This document shows, one piece after another, positions 32,843-41,674 of a DNA stretch of 64,000 nt (its first letter is position 1; the number at the start of each line of letters is the position of its first letter). The stretch comes from Merdimonas sp963929015 (GTDB lineage Bacteria; Bacillota; Clostridia; Lachnospirales; Lachnospiraceae). The DNA lies in assembly GCF_963929015.1 (NCBI RefSeq), contig NZ_CAWVHE010000003.1, forward strand, positions 310,001 through 374,000. The letters run 5' to 3'. The notes beneath the pieces were generated by a model. That model was not told the origin of the DNA, searched no databases, and worked only from the letters and a program-made list of their open reading frames with translations. Made by a program: the position numbers and the translations under genes.

Positions 32843-33617
32843 CCTTTGCATCCTGCTCCTTGCGGGGATCGTTCTTGCGGTGACAGTGGGCGGCAGCCGG
32901 TGGATCCGGGAACTGGCGCCCTCGCCGCTGGAAGAAAACACAGACGCCGGCCAGAAAGCAGAGCTGTCAGGTACGGTGTATCAGGCGGAGCAAAAGACAA
33001 AGGTTCAGGCAATTTATCTAAAGAACAATTCTATTTGGTGCCGCGGCGCATCATTCTTTGAAAAAAAGATTTTAGTCTATACAGATCCCGGAATACAGGT
33101 AAAAATCGGAAATAAGGTGAAAGTGACCGGAGAAGTGTCGTTTTTTGATCCGGCCAGAAATCCCGGCAATTTTGACCAGAAACTTTATTATCAGAAAATG
33201 GATATCCATGGCCTTATCTGGGCCGAAAAAGTAGAGATCACAGATCCGGGAACAGATGCTCTGGGGCAGGGGCTTGCCGGTTTTCGGAGCGGATGGAAGG
33301 ATCTTCTGGTGAGAGCGATGGGGGAAAAAGACGGACACACGCTGGCAGCCATGATGCTGGGAGAAAAGTCCGGCATGGATCCAGAGATAAAAACATTGTA
33401 TCAGGCAACAGGCATCGGGCACATTCTGGCCATTTCCGGCCTTCACTTGACATTTCTCGGGCTTGGCGCCTATCACATCCTAAGGAAAGCGACCGGGTCG
33501 TATCTGCTTTCGGGCGTGGCTGGAATCGGACTGATGCTGATCTATGTGCTGATGATTGGATTTACAGTCTCGGTGGTCCGCTCTCTGGTCATGTTTTTTG
33601 TTCCGGACAGGAGCTGA
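32820..33617 (+). CDS. comEC: ComEC, 5' part of a frame-disrupted gene
   Basis: The first 265 codons of a ComEC/Rec2 DNA-uptake channel. Start is TTG 32820 after GGAGGAGG. N-terminal helices are followed by the OB-fold domain (VKIGNKVKVTGEVSFFDP and PGNFDQKLYYQ) and the start of the competence domain (TGIGHILAISGLHLTF, the family signature). The frame ends at TGA 33615 soon after GFTVSVVRSLVMFF. Loss of one T from the six-T tract at 33594-33599 would join it in frame to the next part, giving SLVMFLFRTGADMTGR. It may be a real mutation or a sequencing error. Confidence 0.85.
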   Translation: MKNRPLLSLCILLLAGIVLAVTVGGSRWIRELAPSPLEENTDAGQKAELSGTVYQAEQKTKVQAIYLKNNSIWCRGASFFEKKILVYTDPGIQVKIGNKVKVTGEVSFFDPARNPGNFDQKLYYQKMDIHGLIWAEKVEITDPGTDALGQGLAGFRSGWKDLLVRAMGEKDGHTLAAMMLGEKSGMDPEIKTLYQATGIGHILAISGLHLTFLGLGAYHILRKATGSYLLSGVAGIGLMLIYVLMIGFTVSVVRSLVMFFVPDRS

Positions 33618-33618
33618 T

Positions 33619-35016
33619 ATGACCGGACGTCATTATGATCCGCCCACAGCCCTTGGGTTTTCTGCTGCAGTTGTGCTTTTGTGGAGACCGTTATACCTCT
33701 GTGACGGCGGATTCTGGCTGTCCTTTGGGGCGGTTCTTGCCATGATCTTATTTTTGCCGGAGTTTCGGGGGCTGCCTTTTCAGGGGTTCCTGGCAAGTCT
33801 AAGTGTGAATCTGATGCTTTTTCCCATTATTCTTTACTATTTTTATGAATTTCCAATCTATTCCACGATCCTGAATCTGTGGGTGGTTCCGTTGTCTTCC
33901 GCGCTGCTGGCTCTTGGAATGGCGGGCAGTCTGACCTGTTTTCTATTTCCCTGGGCAGGGGAAGGAATCCTGAAGATCTGCGCGTGGATCTTGACTCTTT
34001 TTGAAAGAAGCTGTCTTTTTATGCTGGAACTGCCTGGTTCCAGATGGGTAGCCGGGCGTCCCGGGGGCGTCCGGATCGGACTGTATTTTGGAATATTGCT
34101 TCTTATTTATGTTTTGTGGAAGCGGTGGAAAAAAGTGTGGCCTCTTTGTCTTTATGGGATCGGGATCTGTCTTCTGGTATACAGACCTTTTGATACCGGA
34201 ACACTGTCGGCTGTGGTGCTGGATGTGGGGCAGGGAGACTGCATTTTTATCCGGGGACCGGAAGGCGGCGCCTATCTGGTGGATGCGGGCAGCAGTGATG
34301 TGGGGAATGTAGGGCAGTACAGGATTGAGCCCTTCCTGAAATCGGAGGGGGTGGGAAAACTGGATTATGTGTGGGTGACCCATGGAGATGAGGATCATAT
34401 CGGAGGGATCCTTGAACTTCTGGAACGGCAGAACATCGGGGTAAAGATTGGAGCTTTGGTGCTGCCGCCCCGGGAAGTATGGGATGAAAAGCTTGAAAAT
34501 CTCGGGAGAACGGCGCGCTCTTTTGGGACGGATGTCCTGGTGATGGGGGAAGGTGAGAAGATCCGGGAAGGGGAACTGATCCTGACCTGCCTGGGACCTG
34601 GAGAGAGGGAGAGAATTTCTCCCGGCAATGAAGCGTCTCTGGTTCTTGCAGTACAGTACGGTGCGTTTGATATGCTGCTTACCGGGGACGTGGAAGGAAA
34701 AGGGGAAACTCTGCTGACCAGAAAGCTTCTGGAAGCGTATCCGGATACGGAGTGGGAGGTGTTGAAAGTGGCTCATCACGGGTCAAAGACATCTACAGGA
34801 GAAGCATTTCTGCAGGCAGTGCGGCCGGGATATGCCTGTATCTCAGCCGGTCGGGGAAACCGGTACGGACACCCGCATGAAGAGACGCTGGAGCGGCTGG
34901 GGGCATACGGAGCGACAGTTCTTTCCACGCAAAATCTGGGCGCTGTTATGATACAAGTGGTTGAATTTGAAATGAAAATTCAGTATACTATGAAAGAAGC
35001 AGGCGCATACCTGTGA
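33619..35016 (+). CDS. comEC: ComEC, 3' part of a frame-disrupted gene
   Basis: The remainder of ComEC in a +1 shifted frame: membrane helices of the competence domain (DGGFWLSFGAVLAM) and the C-terminal metallo-beta-lactamase-like domain (DVGQGDCIF, THGDEDHIGG, LLTGDVEGKGE, KVAHHGSKTST). The open frame reaches back to 33556. ATG 33619 lies one base after the TGA of the first part and is preceded by CAGGAG at 5-base spacing, so it could be translated by coupling as a separate 465-residue chain. A working transporter would need both parts. Confidence 0.85.
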   Translation: MTGRHYDPPTALGFSAAVVLLWRPLYLCDGGFWLSFGAVLAMILFLPEFRGLPFQGFLASLSVNLMLFPIILYYFYEFPIYSTILNLWVVPLSSALLALGMAGSLTCFLFPWAGEGILKICAWILTLFERSCLFMLELPGSRWVAGRPGGVRIGLYFGILLLIYVLWKRWKKVWPLCLYGIGICLLVYRPFDTGTLSAVVLDVGQGDCIFIRGPEGGAYLVDAGSSDVGNVGQYRIEPFLKSEGVGKLDYVWVTHGDEDHIGGILELLERQNIGVKIGALVLPPREVWDEKLENLGRTARSFGTDVLVMGEGEKIREGELILTCLGPGERERISPGNEASLVLAVQYGAFDMLLTGDVEGKGETLLTRKLLEAYPDTEWEVLKVAHHGSKTSTGEAFLQAVRPGYACISAGRGNRYGHPHEETLERLGAYGATVLSTQNLGAVMIQVVEFEMKIQYTMKEAGAYL

Positions 35017-35053
35017 AAGGATCAATGGCAAAATGGAAAAGAGGGAACATACT

Positions 35054-36070
35054 ATGACTTATCAAGAAGTATTAGAAAACGCAAGAACATGTATCGGGCC
35101 ATTCTGCAAAGCCTGCCCTGTCTGCAACGGCAAGGCGTGCAGCAATAAGATCCCGGGACCGGGGGCAAAAGGGACCGGTACGGTAGCAATCCGGAATTAT
35201 GATGCCTGGCAGAAAATCTGTATCAATATGGATACGATCTGTGAAAATAAACCAGTGGACACCTCGCTCACATTGTTCGGACAAAAATTTAAATATCCGA
35301 TTTTTGCAGGGCCGGTGGGAGCCATGAAGCTTCATTATGGCGATAAATATGATGACCTGGAGTATAACAGCATCCTGGTGTCCGCCTGTGCCAAAGCAGG
35401 AATTGCAGCTTTTACAGGGGACGGAACCAATCCGGCGGTCATGGAGGGCGCAACAAAGGCAATCCAGGCGGCCGGAGGAACAGGGATTCCGACCATTAAA
35501 CCATGGGACATTCATACGTTAAAAGAAAAGTTTGCACTGGTGAAAAATTCCGGCGCATTTGCCGCGGCCATGGATATTGATGCCGCAGGGCTGCCCTTCC
35601 TGAAAAACCAGACGCCGCCGGCAGGCAGCAAGTCTGTGGAAGAGTTAAAAGAAGTAGTCCGGGCGGCAGGAGTACCCTTTATCCTGAAGGGGATCATGAC
35701 GGTAAAGGGAGCTGTCAAGGCAAAAGAGGCGGGAGCTTCTGCTATTGTAGTGTCTAATCACGGCGGTCGTGTTCTGGATCAGTGTCCGCCCACCGCAGAA
35801 GTTCTTCCGGAGATTGTAAAAGCAGTGGGGAAAGATATGAAGATCTTTGTGGACGGAGGCATCCGTTCCGGAACCGATATCTTAAAGGCGCTGGCTCTTG
35901 GCGCTGACGCAGTACTGGTGGGAAGACCTTTTGTTACCGCGGTATACGGCGGAGCAGAGGAAGGCGTATCTGCGCTTGTGGAAAAACTTTCTTCGGAACT
36001 GTCTGACGCAATGGCCATGTGCGGCGTACACAGCTTAGATGAGATTACAGGCGATGTGGTGAGATTATAA
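35054..36070 (+). CDS. FMN-dependent alpha-hydroxy-acid oxidizing protein
   Basis: A 338-residue TIM-barrel flavoprotein related to lactate and glycolate oxidases. The active-site segment is VVSNHGGRVLDQ (catalytic His, Arg) and the phosphate loop is DGGIRSGTDILKALALGADA followed by VGRPF. The N-terminus is unusual: CIGPFCKACPVCNGKAC holds five Cys that could bind a cluster or metal. ATG 35054 follows AGAGGG; an earlier ATG at 35033 is possible. It sits between comEC and holA without obvious functional link. Confidence 0.87.
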   Translation: MTYQEVLENARTCIGPFCKACPVCNGKACSNKIPGPGAKGTGTVAIRNYDAWQKICINMDTICENKPVDTSLTLFGQKFKYPIFAGPVGAMKLHYGDKYDDLEYNSILVSACAKAGIAAFTGDGTNPAVMEGATKAIQAAGGTGIPTIKPWDIHTLKEKFALVKNSGAFAAAMDIDAAGLPFLKNQTPPAGSKSVEELKEVVRAAGVPFILKGIMTVKGAVKAKEAGASAIVVSNHGGRVLDQCPPTAEVLPEIVKAVGKDMKIFVDGGIRSGTDILKALALGADAVLVGRPFVTAVYGGAEEGVSALVEKLSSELSDAMAMCGVHSLDEITGDVVRL

Positions 36071-36086
36071 CCGATAAAGGATATTT

Positions 36087-37067
36087 ATGAAGAATTTAAA
36101 CGAAGATATAAAATCCGGAAATTTTAAACAGGCCTACCTCCTCTATGGGGAGGAGGCCTATTTAAAAAAGCAGTATAAAGACAAGCTGACAGACGCCATG
36201 TTCCCGGATGGGGACAGGATGAACTATGCTTATTATGAAGGAAAAGGAATTCATCCGGGGGAATTGATCGATCTGGCTGAGACGATGCCCTTTTTTGCTG
36301 CGCGCAGACTGATCGTGGTGGAAAACTCCGGTTTCTTTAAATCGGCGTCTCCGGAACTGGCCGATTATATAAAGAACATGCCGGACACGGCATGTTTTCT
36401 GTTTGTGGAACAGGAAGTGGATAAGCGGGGCAGACTCTATAAGGCAGTAAAAGAAAAGGGCCGTATTGTGGAATTCGGAAGGCAGGACGAAAAAACCCTT
36501 CTTTACTGGATTGCCTCGACGGTAAAACGGGAAGGGAAAAAGATACGGGAGTCTTCTGCCAGGCATCTGCTGGAGCGGACAGGAACAGATATGGAAAGTC
36601 TGACGCAGGAAATGGAAAAACTTTTTTCCTATACGATGGGGCGCGAAGAAGTGACGGCAGAAGACATTGATGCGGTCTGTACCCACCATATCAGCAGTCA
36701 GATCTTTGCGATGGTTGAGGCCGTGGCCTCAAAACAGCAAAAAAAAGCGCTGTATCTTTATTATGACCTTCTGGCGTTAAAGGAGCCGCCTATGCGGATC
36801 CTCTTTCTGCTGGTCCGTCAGTTCAAACTACTGATGGAGGTGGGGGATATGAAGAGGCAGGGCTTTGATAAAAGCAGGATTGCCAAAGAAGCCGGGATCC
36901 ATCCCTTTGCGGCGGGCAAATACATGCAGCAGAGCCGGTATTTCTCTTCCGAAGAGCTGCGTGGCATCCTGGAAGAGGCGGCGGATATCGAAGAAAGAGT
37001 CAAGACCGGACGGCTTTTGGACCGGATGGGAGTCGAACTTTTCATTGTAAAGAACAGTGGGATGTGA
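36087..37067 (+). CDS. holA: DNA polymerase III subunit delta
   Basis: HolA, 326 residues, the clamp-loader wrench subunit. AYLLYGEEAYLKKQYKDKL opens the AAA+-like domain I; LFVEQEVDKRGRLYKAVKEKG and VEAVASKQQKKALYLYYDLL are recognisable family blocks, and the C-terminal collar domain follows. The start follows AAAGG. rpsT, often found next to holA in Firmicutes, is absent here; lepA starts 45 bases on. Confidence 0.93.
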   Translation: MKNLNEDIKSGNFKQAYLLYGEEAYLKKQYKDKLTDAMFPDGDRMNYAYYEGKGIHPGELIDLAETMPFFAARRLIVVENSGFFKSASPELADYIKNMPDTACFLFVEQEVDKRGRLYKAVKEKGRIVEFGRQDEKTLLYWIASTVKREGKKIRESSARHLLERTGTDMESLTQEMEKLFSYTMGREEVTAEDIDAVCTHHISSQIFAMVEAVASKQQKKALYLYYDLLALKEPPMRILFLLVRQFKLLMEVGDMKRQGFDKSRIAKEAGIHPFAAGKYMQQSRYFSSEELRGILEEAADIEERVKTGRLLDRMGVELFIVKNSGM

Positions 37068-37112
37068 TATACTACGCTGTGCAAATTGTTGAACGGGAAG
37101 GGAAGAAGACAG

Positions 37113-38927
37113 GTGGCAGGAATAGAGCAGAAGAATATTCGTAATTTTTGTATTATTGCACATATTGATCATGGAAAGTCCACACTGGCAGACCGGATCA
37201 TTGAGATGACAGGACTCCTGACTAAGAGGGAGATGCAGTCCCAGGTTCTGGACAACATGGATCTGGAGAGAGAAAGAGGCATTACGATCAAGGCCCAGGC
37301 AGTCCGGACGGTTTACCGCGCAAAGAACGGAGAGGAGTATATTTTCAATCTGATCGATACTCCTGGGCATGTGGATTTTAACTACGAGGTATCCAGAAGT
37401 CTTGCAGCCTGCGACGGAGCGATCCTGGTGGTGGACGCGGCACAGGGAGTGGAGGCGCAGACGCTGGCAAATGTATACCTGGCCCTGGATCATGATCTGG
37501 ATGTGATGCCTGTGATCAATAAGATTGATCTTCCAAGTGCAGATCCGGAACGGGTGATCGAAGAGATTGAAGATGTGATCGGTATTGAGGCCCAGGACGC
37601 TCCCAGGATCTCTGCCAAGACCGGTCAGAATGTTGAGGATGTGCTGGAGCAGATCGTGGAGAAGATTCCGGCGCCAAAGGGCGATCCCGGGGCACCGCTG
37701 AAGGCACTGATCTTCGATTCTATCTATGATTCCTACAAAGGTGTGATCGTGTTCTGCAGGATCAAGGAGGGAAGCGTCCGGAAAGGAACGCCGATCCTAA
37801 TGATGGCCACGGGGGCGAAAGCAGAAGTTGTGGAAGTCGGATACTTCGGAGCCGGACAGTTCATTCCCTGCGAGGAGCTGGAGGCGGGCATGGTGGGTTA
37901 CATTACTGCCAGCCTGAAAAATGTAAAAGATACCCGGGTGGGCGACACCATTACCAACGCAGCCTGTCCCTGCGATGAACCGCTGCCTGGTTACAAGAAA
38001 GTAAATCCCATGGTGTATTGTGGGATGTATCCTGCAGACGGAGCCAAGTACCCGGATCTTCGAGATGCACTGGAAAAGCTGCAGCTTAACGATGCGTCCC
38101 TGCAGTTTGAGCCGGAGACTTCTATAGCTCTTGGGTTTGGATTCCGCTGCGGTTTCCTTGGACTTCTCCACCTGGAGATCATCCAGGAGCGGTTGGAGAG
38201 GGAATACAATCTGGATCTGGTTACCACTGCGCCGGGAGTTATCTATAAAGTCCACAAGACCAACGGGGAAGTGATCGATCTGACCAACCCCTCCAATCTG
38301 CCGGATCCTTCAGAGATCGAATATATGGAAGAGCCGATCGTAAAGGCAGAGATCATGGTTACCTCAGAGTATATTGGCGCGATCATGGAACTTTGTCAGG
38401 AAAGGCGCGGGATATATGACGGGATGGAATACATGGAGGCGACCCGTGCGGTGCTGCATTATCATCTCCCTCTGAATGAGATCATTTATGATTTCTTTGA
38501 CGCGCTTAAATCCAGATCCAGAGGCTATGCGTCCTTCGATTATGAGATGGACGGTTATGTGCAGTCCAGTCTCGTAAAGCTGGATATCCTGATCAACAAG
38601 GAAGAAGTGGACGCCTTGTCCTTTATTGTCCATGCGGATACTGCCTATGAGCGGGGAAGAAAGATGTGCGAAAAGCTGAAAGAAGAGATTCCAAGGCAGT
38701 TGTTTGAGATCCCGATCCAGGCAGCTATCGGCAGCAAGATCATTGCCCGGGAGACGGTGAAGGCTATGCGAAAAGACGTGCTTGCTAAATGCTATGGCGG
38801 CGATATTACCCGGAAAAAGAAACTTTTGGAAAAGCAGAAGGAAGGAAAGAAGCGGATGCGCCAGGTGGGCAATGTGGAGATTCCGCAGAAAGCCTTTATG
38901 AGCGTTTTGAAGCTGGACGATAAGTAA
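37113..38927 (+). CDS. lepA: Elongation factor 4 (LepA)
   Basis: LepA, 604 residues, a ribosome-associated back-translocating GTPase. G motifs: AHIDHGKST, RGITIKAQ, DTPGHVDF and NKIDLPSA. Domains II, III, V and the LepA-specific C-terminal domain (GRKMCEKLKEEIPRQLFEIP, then AIGSKIIARETVKAMRKDV) are complete. GTG 37113 was chosen since it leaves the usual ten residues before NFCIIAH; the open frame goes back to TTG 37086. hemW overlaps its stop by one base. Confidence 0.96.
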   Translation: MAGIEQKNIRNFCIIAHIDHGKSTLADRIIEMTGLLTKREMQSQVLDNMDLERERGITIKAQAVRTVYRAKNGEEYIFNLIDTPGHVDFNYEVSRSLAACDGAILVVDAAQGVEAQTLANVYLALDHDLDVMPVINKIDLPSADPERVIEEIEDVIGIEAQDAPRISAKTGQNVEDVLEQIVEKIPAPKGDPGAPLKALIFDSIYDSYKGVIVFCRIKEGSVRKGTPILMMATGAKAEVVEVGYFGAGQFIPCEELEAGMVGYITASLKNVKDTRVGDTITNAACPCDEPLPGYKKVNPMVYCGMYPADGAKYPDLRDALEKLQLNDASLQFEPETSIALGFGFRCGFLGLLHLEIIQERLEREYNLDLVTTAPGVIYKVHKTNGEVIDLTNPSNLPDPSEIEYMEEPIVKAEIMVTSEYIGAIMELCQERRGIYDGMEYMEATRAVLHYHLPLNEIIYDFFDALKSRSRGYASFDYEMDGYVQSSLVKLDILINKEEVDALSFIVHADTAYERGRKMCEKLKEEIPRQLFEIPIQAAIGSKIIARETVKAMRKDVLAKCYGGDITRKKKLLEKQKEGKKRMRQVGNVEIPQKAFMSVLKLDDK

Positions 38928-40033
38928 TGAGACCACTGGAAATTTATCTTCACATTCCTTTTTGTGTACAGAAATGTAAATACTGTGATTTTCTGTCCGC
39001 CCCCGCATCCTCCGGGGAGCGGGCGGATTATGTAGAAAGCCTTTGCCGGCAGATCCGCAGTTATCGGAAGCTGGCAGAGGCTTATCATGTTGTCAGTATT
39101 TTTATCGGCGGAGGAACGCCGTCCCTGCTGGAAACCAGACAGATGGAAGCAATCACAGGGGCGCTTCAGGACACATTTGCCATTGAGAAAGACGCAGAGT
39201 TCACCGTGGAAGCCAATCCGGGAACTTTGTCTGAAGAAAAGCTGAAAGGATACAGAAAAGTCGGGATCAACCGGCTGAGCATAGGTCTGCAGTCGACAGT
39301 GGACGAAGAGCTTGTCTGCCTGGGAAGGATCCATACATTTGAAGAGTTCCTGGAAAGTTTTTGTCTTGCCAGAGACGCCGGGTTTACCAATGTGAATGTG
39401 GATCTGATGTTCGGGATCCCGGGACAGACGCAAAAGAGCTGGGAAAGAAGTCTGCGGAAGGTGGCGGATCTTGGGCCGGAGCATATCTCTGCTTATGGGC
39501 TGATCATAGAAGAGGGAACGCCTTTTTATGAAATGTACGGGGAACAGGGGAAAGAACGGGGGCTTTATGCGGACAGGCTGCCGGGAGAAGAGACAGAGCG
39601 GGAAATGTACCACCGGACCCTGACTATACTGCGAGAATACGGATACGAGCGATATGAGATTTCCAATTATGCAAGGCCGGGATATGCCTGCCGGCACAAT
39701 CTGGGATACTGGGAGCGCAGAGAGTATCTGGGGATCGGGTTGGGCGCCGCATCCCTGATCGGAAGAGAACGGTGGAATCAGGGAGAAGAACACACGCTCC
39801 TTTCCAAAGAGGATGAGATGGAGGAATATATGTTTCTGGGGCTTCGGAAAATGGAAGGAGTGTCCAGAAAGCAGTTTGCACTTCTGTTTGGAGTGGAGAT
39901 GGAACAAGTATACGGAGATGTGATCCGAAAGATGCAAAAAGAAAATCTCCTGGAATACGCAGGAGATTTTGTGAGGCTGACAGAATTTGGGATCGACGTC
40001 AGCAATTATGTTATGAGTGAATTTATTCTGTAA
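38927..40033 (+). CDS. hemW: Radical SAM family heme chaperone HemW
   Basis: A 368-residue HemN-like protein. The radical SAM cluster motif is HIPFCVQKCKYCDF (CxxxCxxC). FIGGGTPSLL, RLSIGLQSTVDE and NVDLMFGIPGQT are typical. The extra Cys needed by true coproporphyrinogen dehydrogenase is not evident, and the lepA-hemW order is conserved in Firmicutes, which favours HemW. Start ATG overlaps the lepA stop (TAATG). It converges on the DUF4364 gene with a 4-bp gap. Confidence 0.93.
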   Translation: MRPLEIYLHIPFCVQKCKYCDFLSAPASSGERADYVESLCRQIRSYRKLAEAYHVVSIFIGGGTPSLLETRQMEAITGALQDTFAIEKDAEFTVEANPGTLSEEKLKGYRKVGINRLSIGLQSTVDEELVCLGRIHTFEEFLESFCLARDAGFTNVNVDLMFGIPGQTQKSWERSLRKVADLGPEHISAYGLIIEEGTPFYEMYGEQGKERGLYADRLPGEETEREMYHRTLTILREYGYERYEISNYARPGYACRHNLGYWERREYLGIGLGAASLIGRERWNQGEEHTLLSKEDEMEEYMFLGLRKMEGVSRKQFALLFGVEMEQVYGDVIRKMQKENLLEYAGDFVRLTEFGIDVSNYVMSEFIL

Positions 40034-40037
40034 CGCT

Positions 40038-40550
40038 CTACAGCAGATGCGACATGATCAGGGCGTAGATTTCTTCATTTTTCTGCTGCCAGTTGTTGGC
40101 GATGGTTTCTGCTTCCTGTTCCGTGGGGGCTGTTACTGTCAGATCGATCAGGGGGACGCCCTGCTCTATCACCTGACAGTGGATGGAATACTCCCGGTTG
40201 GTGTTGCGGTAATAGTCGGATTTTACGGAGACCTCATTTTTCAGCTCATAATTCTTTTCCCTGAGAAAGGAATCGATGTCTTCCTGGATCGCAGGAGAGA
40301 TGTCGTTTTTAAAAAAGAGGAGCGTCTGCCGGCCTTCTTCGGTCAGATGATAGAAAGTGCGGCTGTGGGTAGACTCTTCCCGGATAAATCCGGATTCGGC
40401 CAGTTCGGCAAGCGCCTGCCGAAGTTTAAAATACGTGGTGTACCCCTCGTCCAGGATAAATTCGGAAATCTGAGAATTTGTCAGGGGGAAGTCTACTTTA
40501 TTTAGCATATAGAGAATAATCAGTTTATATAGTTTAAAGGTTGATGTCAT
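40038..40550 (-). CDS. DUF4364 family protein
   Basis: A 170-residue protein with an N-terminal winged-helix fold (LTNSQISEFILDEGYTTYF, then ALAELAESGFI and FYHLTEEGRQTL), suggesting DNA binding. The C-terminal half is a beta-rich domain with DLTVTAPTEQEAETIANNW. The family is common in clostridia and has no assigned function. Its start overlaps the upstream radical SAM gene by 17 bases, indicating coupling. Confidence 0.88.
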   Translation of the reverse strand: MTSTFKLYKLIILYMLNKVDFPLTNSQISEFILDEGYTTYFKLRQALAELAESGFIREESTHSRTFYHLTEEGRQTLLFFKNDISPAIQEDIDSFLREKNYELKNEVSVKSDYYRNTNREYSIHCQVIEQGVPLIDLTVTAPTEQEAETIANNWQQKNEEIYALIMSHLL

Positions 40551-41475
40551 ATGGATAATCCTTTCCCTGCCACAGATCTTTTTCTTTCAGATAGCTGTGG
40601 AGCTGATTTAAAACGCGGCGTTTGTCTCTGGTCCATTGGGGAGCGATCAGGAGATCCCCCGGACCGTCGCCGGTAAGCCGGTGTATTACGATATCCGGGC
40701 GCAGAGTACACAGGCAATCTCCCAGCAGCCGGACATATTCATCAAGGGAGGGGAGCCGAAAGGGGTTCTGCTCATAAAGATCTGCAAGATCTGTGCCGCG
40801 AAGTACATGAAGAAGCTGGAATTTGATGCCCTGGATGTCCAGACTGTTGAGATAGCGGACAGTATCCAGCATCATAGTGTCTGTTTCTCCGGGAAGGCCC
40901 AGGATTACATGGACAATGACCGGGATCCCTCTGGATCTTAGACCGGCGACAGCTTTCTCAAAAACCGGCAGGTCATAGCCGCGCCGGATCAGCCGGGCAG
41001 TAGAAGGATGGATCGTCTGAAGTCCAAGTTCCACCCATACCGGCTTTTGGCGGTTCAGGATCTCCAGAAGATCCAGGCAATCCTCGCCAAGGCAGTCCGG
41101 CCTGGTGGCGATGGAAAGGATCCGGATGTCCGGATGAGCAATGGCCTCACTGAAAACCTTTCGCAGGTAGGGGAGAGGTCCGTAGGTGTTGGTATATGCC
41201 TGAAAATAGGCGATGTATCCGTTTCCGTGGTATTTTGCGGCAGTCTGAGATCTGCCGGCCTCAATCTGTTCTGTAACAGAAAGCTTCCGGCTCGCCGCAA
41301 AATCTCCGGATCCGCCCCGGCTGCAGAAGATGCAGCCTCTGGTTCCCAGGGAGCCGTCCCGGTTTGGGCAGGTAAATCCTGCGTCCAGGGATATTTTATA
41401 AAATTTTTCTCCAAACCTGCTCTTTAGAGCATAATCCAGAGAGTGGTATCTTTTTTCATTCCAGTGCGTTTTCAT
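40534..41475 (-). CDS. TIGR01212-type (YhcC-like) radical SAM protein
   Basis: A 313-residue radical SAM enzyme. The cluster motif is CPNRDGSLGTRGCIFC, with the longer Cys spacing typical of YhcC/TIGR01212. YFQAYTNTYGPL and LGLQTIHPSTARLIRRGYDL are conserved segments, and VHVILGLPGETDTMM follows. The substrate is not assigned here. AAAAGG precedes the ATG. It forms a two-gene operon with DUF4364 and is divergent from rho. Confidence 0.9.
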   Translation of the reverse strand: MKTHWNEKRYHSLDYALKSRFGEKFYKISLDAGFTCPNRDGSLGTRGCIFCSRGGSGDFAASRKLSVTEQIEAGRSQTAAKYHGNGYIAYFQAYTNTYGPLPYLRKVFSEAIAHPDIRILSIATRPDCLGEDCLDLLEILNRQKPVWVELGLQTIHPSTARLIRRGYDLPVFEKAVAGLRSRGIPVIVHVILGLPGETDTMMLDTVRYLNSLDIQGIKFQLLHVLRGTDLADLYEQNPFRLPSLDEYVRLLGDCLCTLRPDIVIHRLTGDGPGDLLIAPQWTRDKRRVLNQLHSYLKEKDLWQGKDYPYDINL

Positions 41476-41549
41476 ATCTGCCTTTTATCATAACATTACA
41501 AATGCTCCATTTCAATAAAAAAACTCTTTAAAAACGGAAGCCTTTGTAG

Positions 41550-41555
41550 TATAAT
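41550..41555 (+). promoter_or_regulatory. Candidate rho promoter -10
   Basis: A perfect TATAAT about 120 bases upstream of the rho start; no convincing -35. The implied long leader could hold an autoregulatory Rho site, as known for rho in other bacteria. Confidence 0.35.
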
Positions 41556-41674
41556 ACCAATGTATTTTATTCAGGTCATATCGACATGGAAATCCCGAAC
41601 TTATCATTATAGAACAAAAGATGCAGCAGAAGCTGATGAATAGAGGAATCGTAAAAAGTAGAAAGGATGGAATC

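Noticed and set aside
33556..33618. ATG-less extension of the ComEC 3' frame as an independent start
   Set aside because: No start codon with a ribosome site occurs there; ATG 33619 behind CAGGAG is the only supported restart.
38792..39937. 381-codon minus-strand open frame opposite lepA and hemW
   Set aside because: It mirrors well-identified genes, with no start signal and no family motif.
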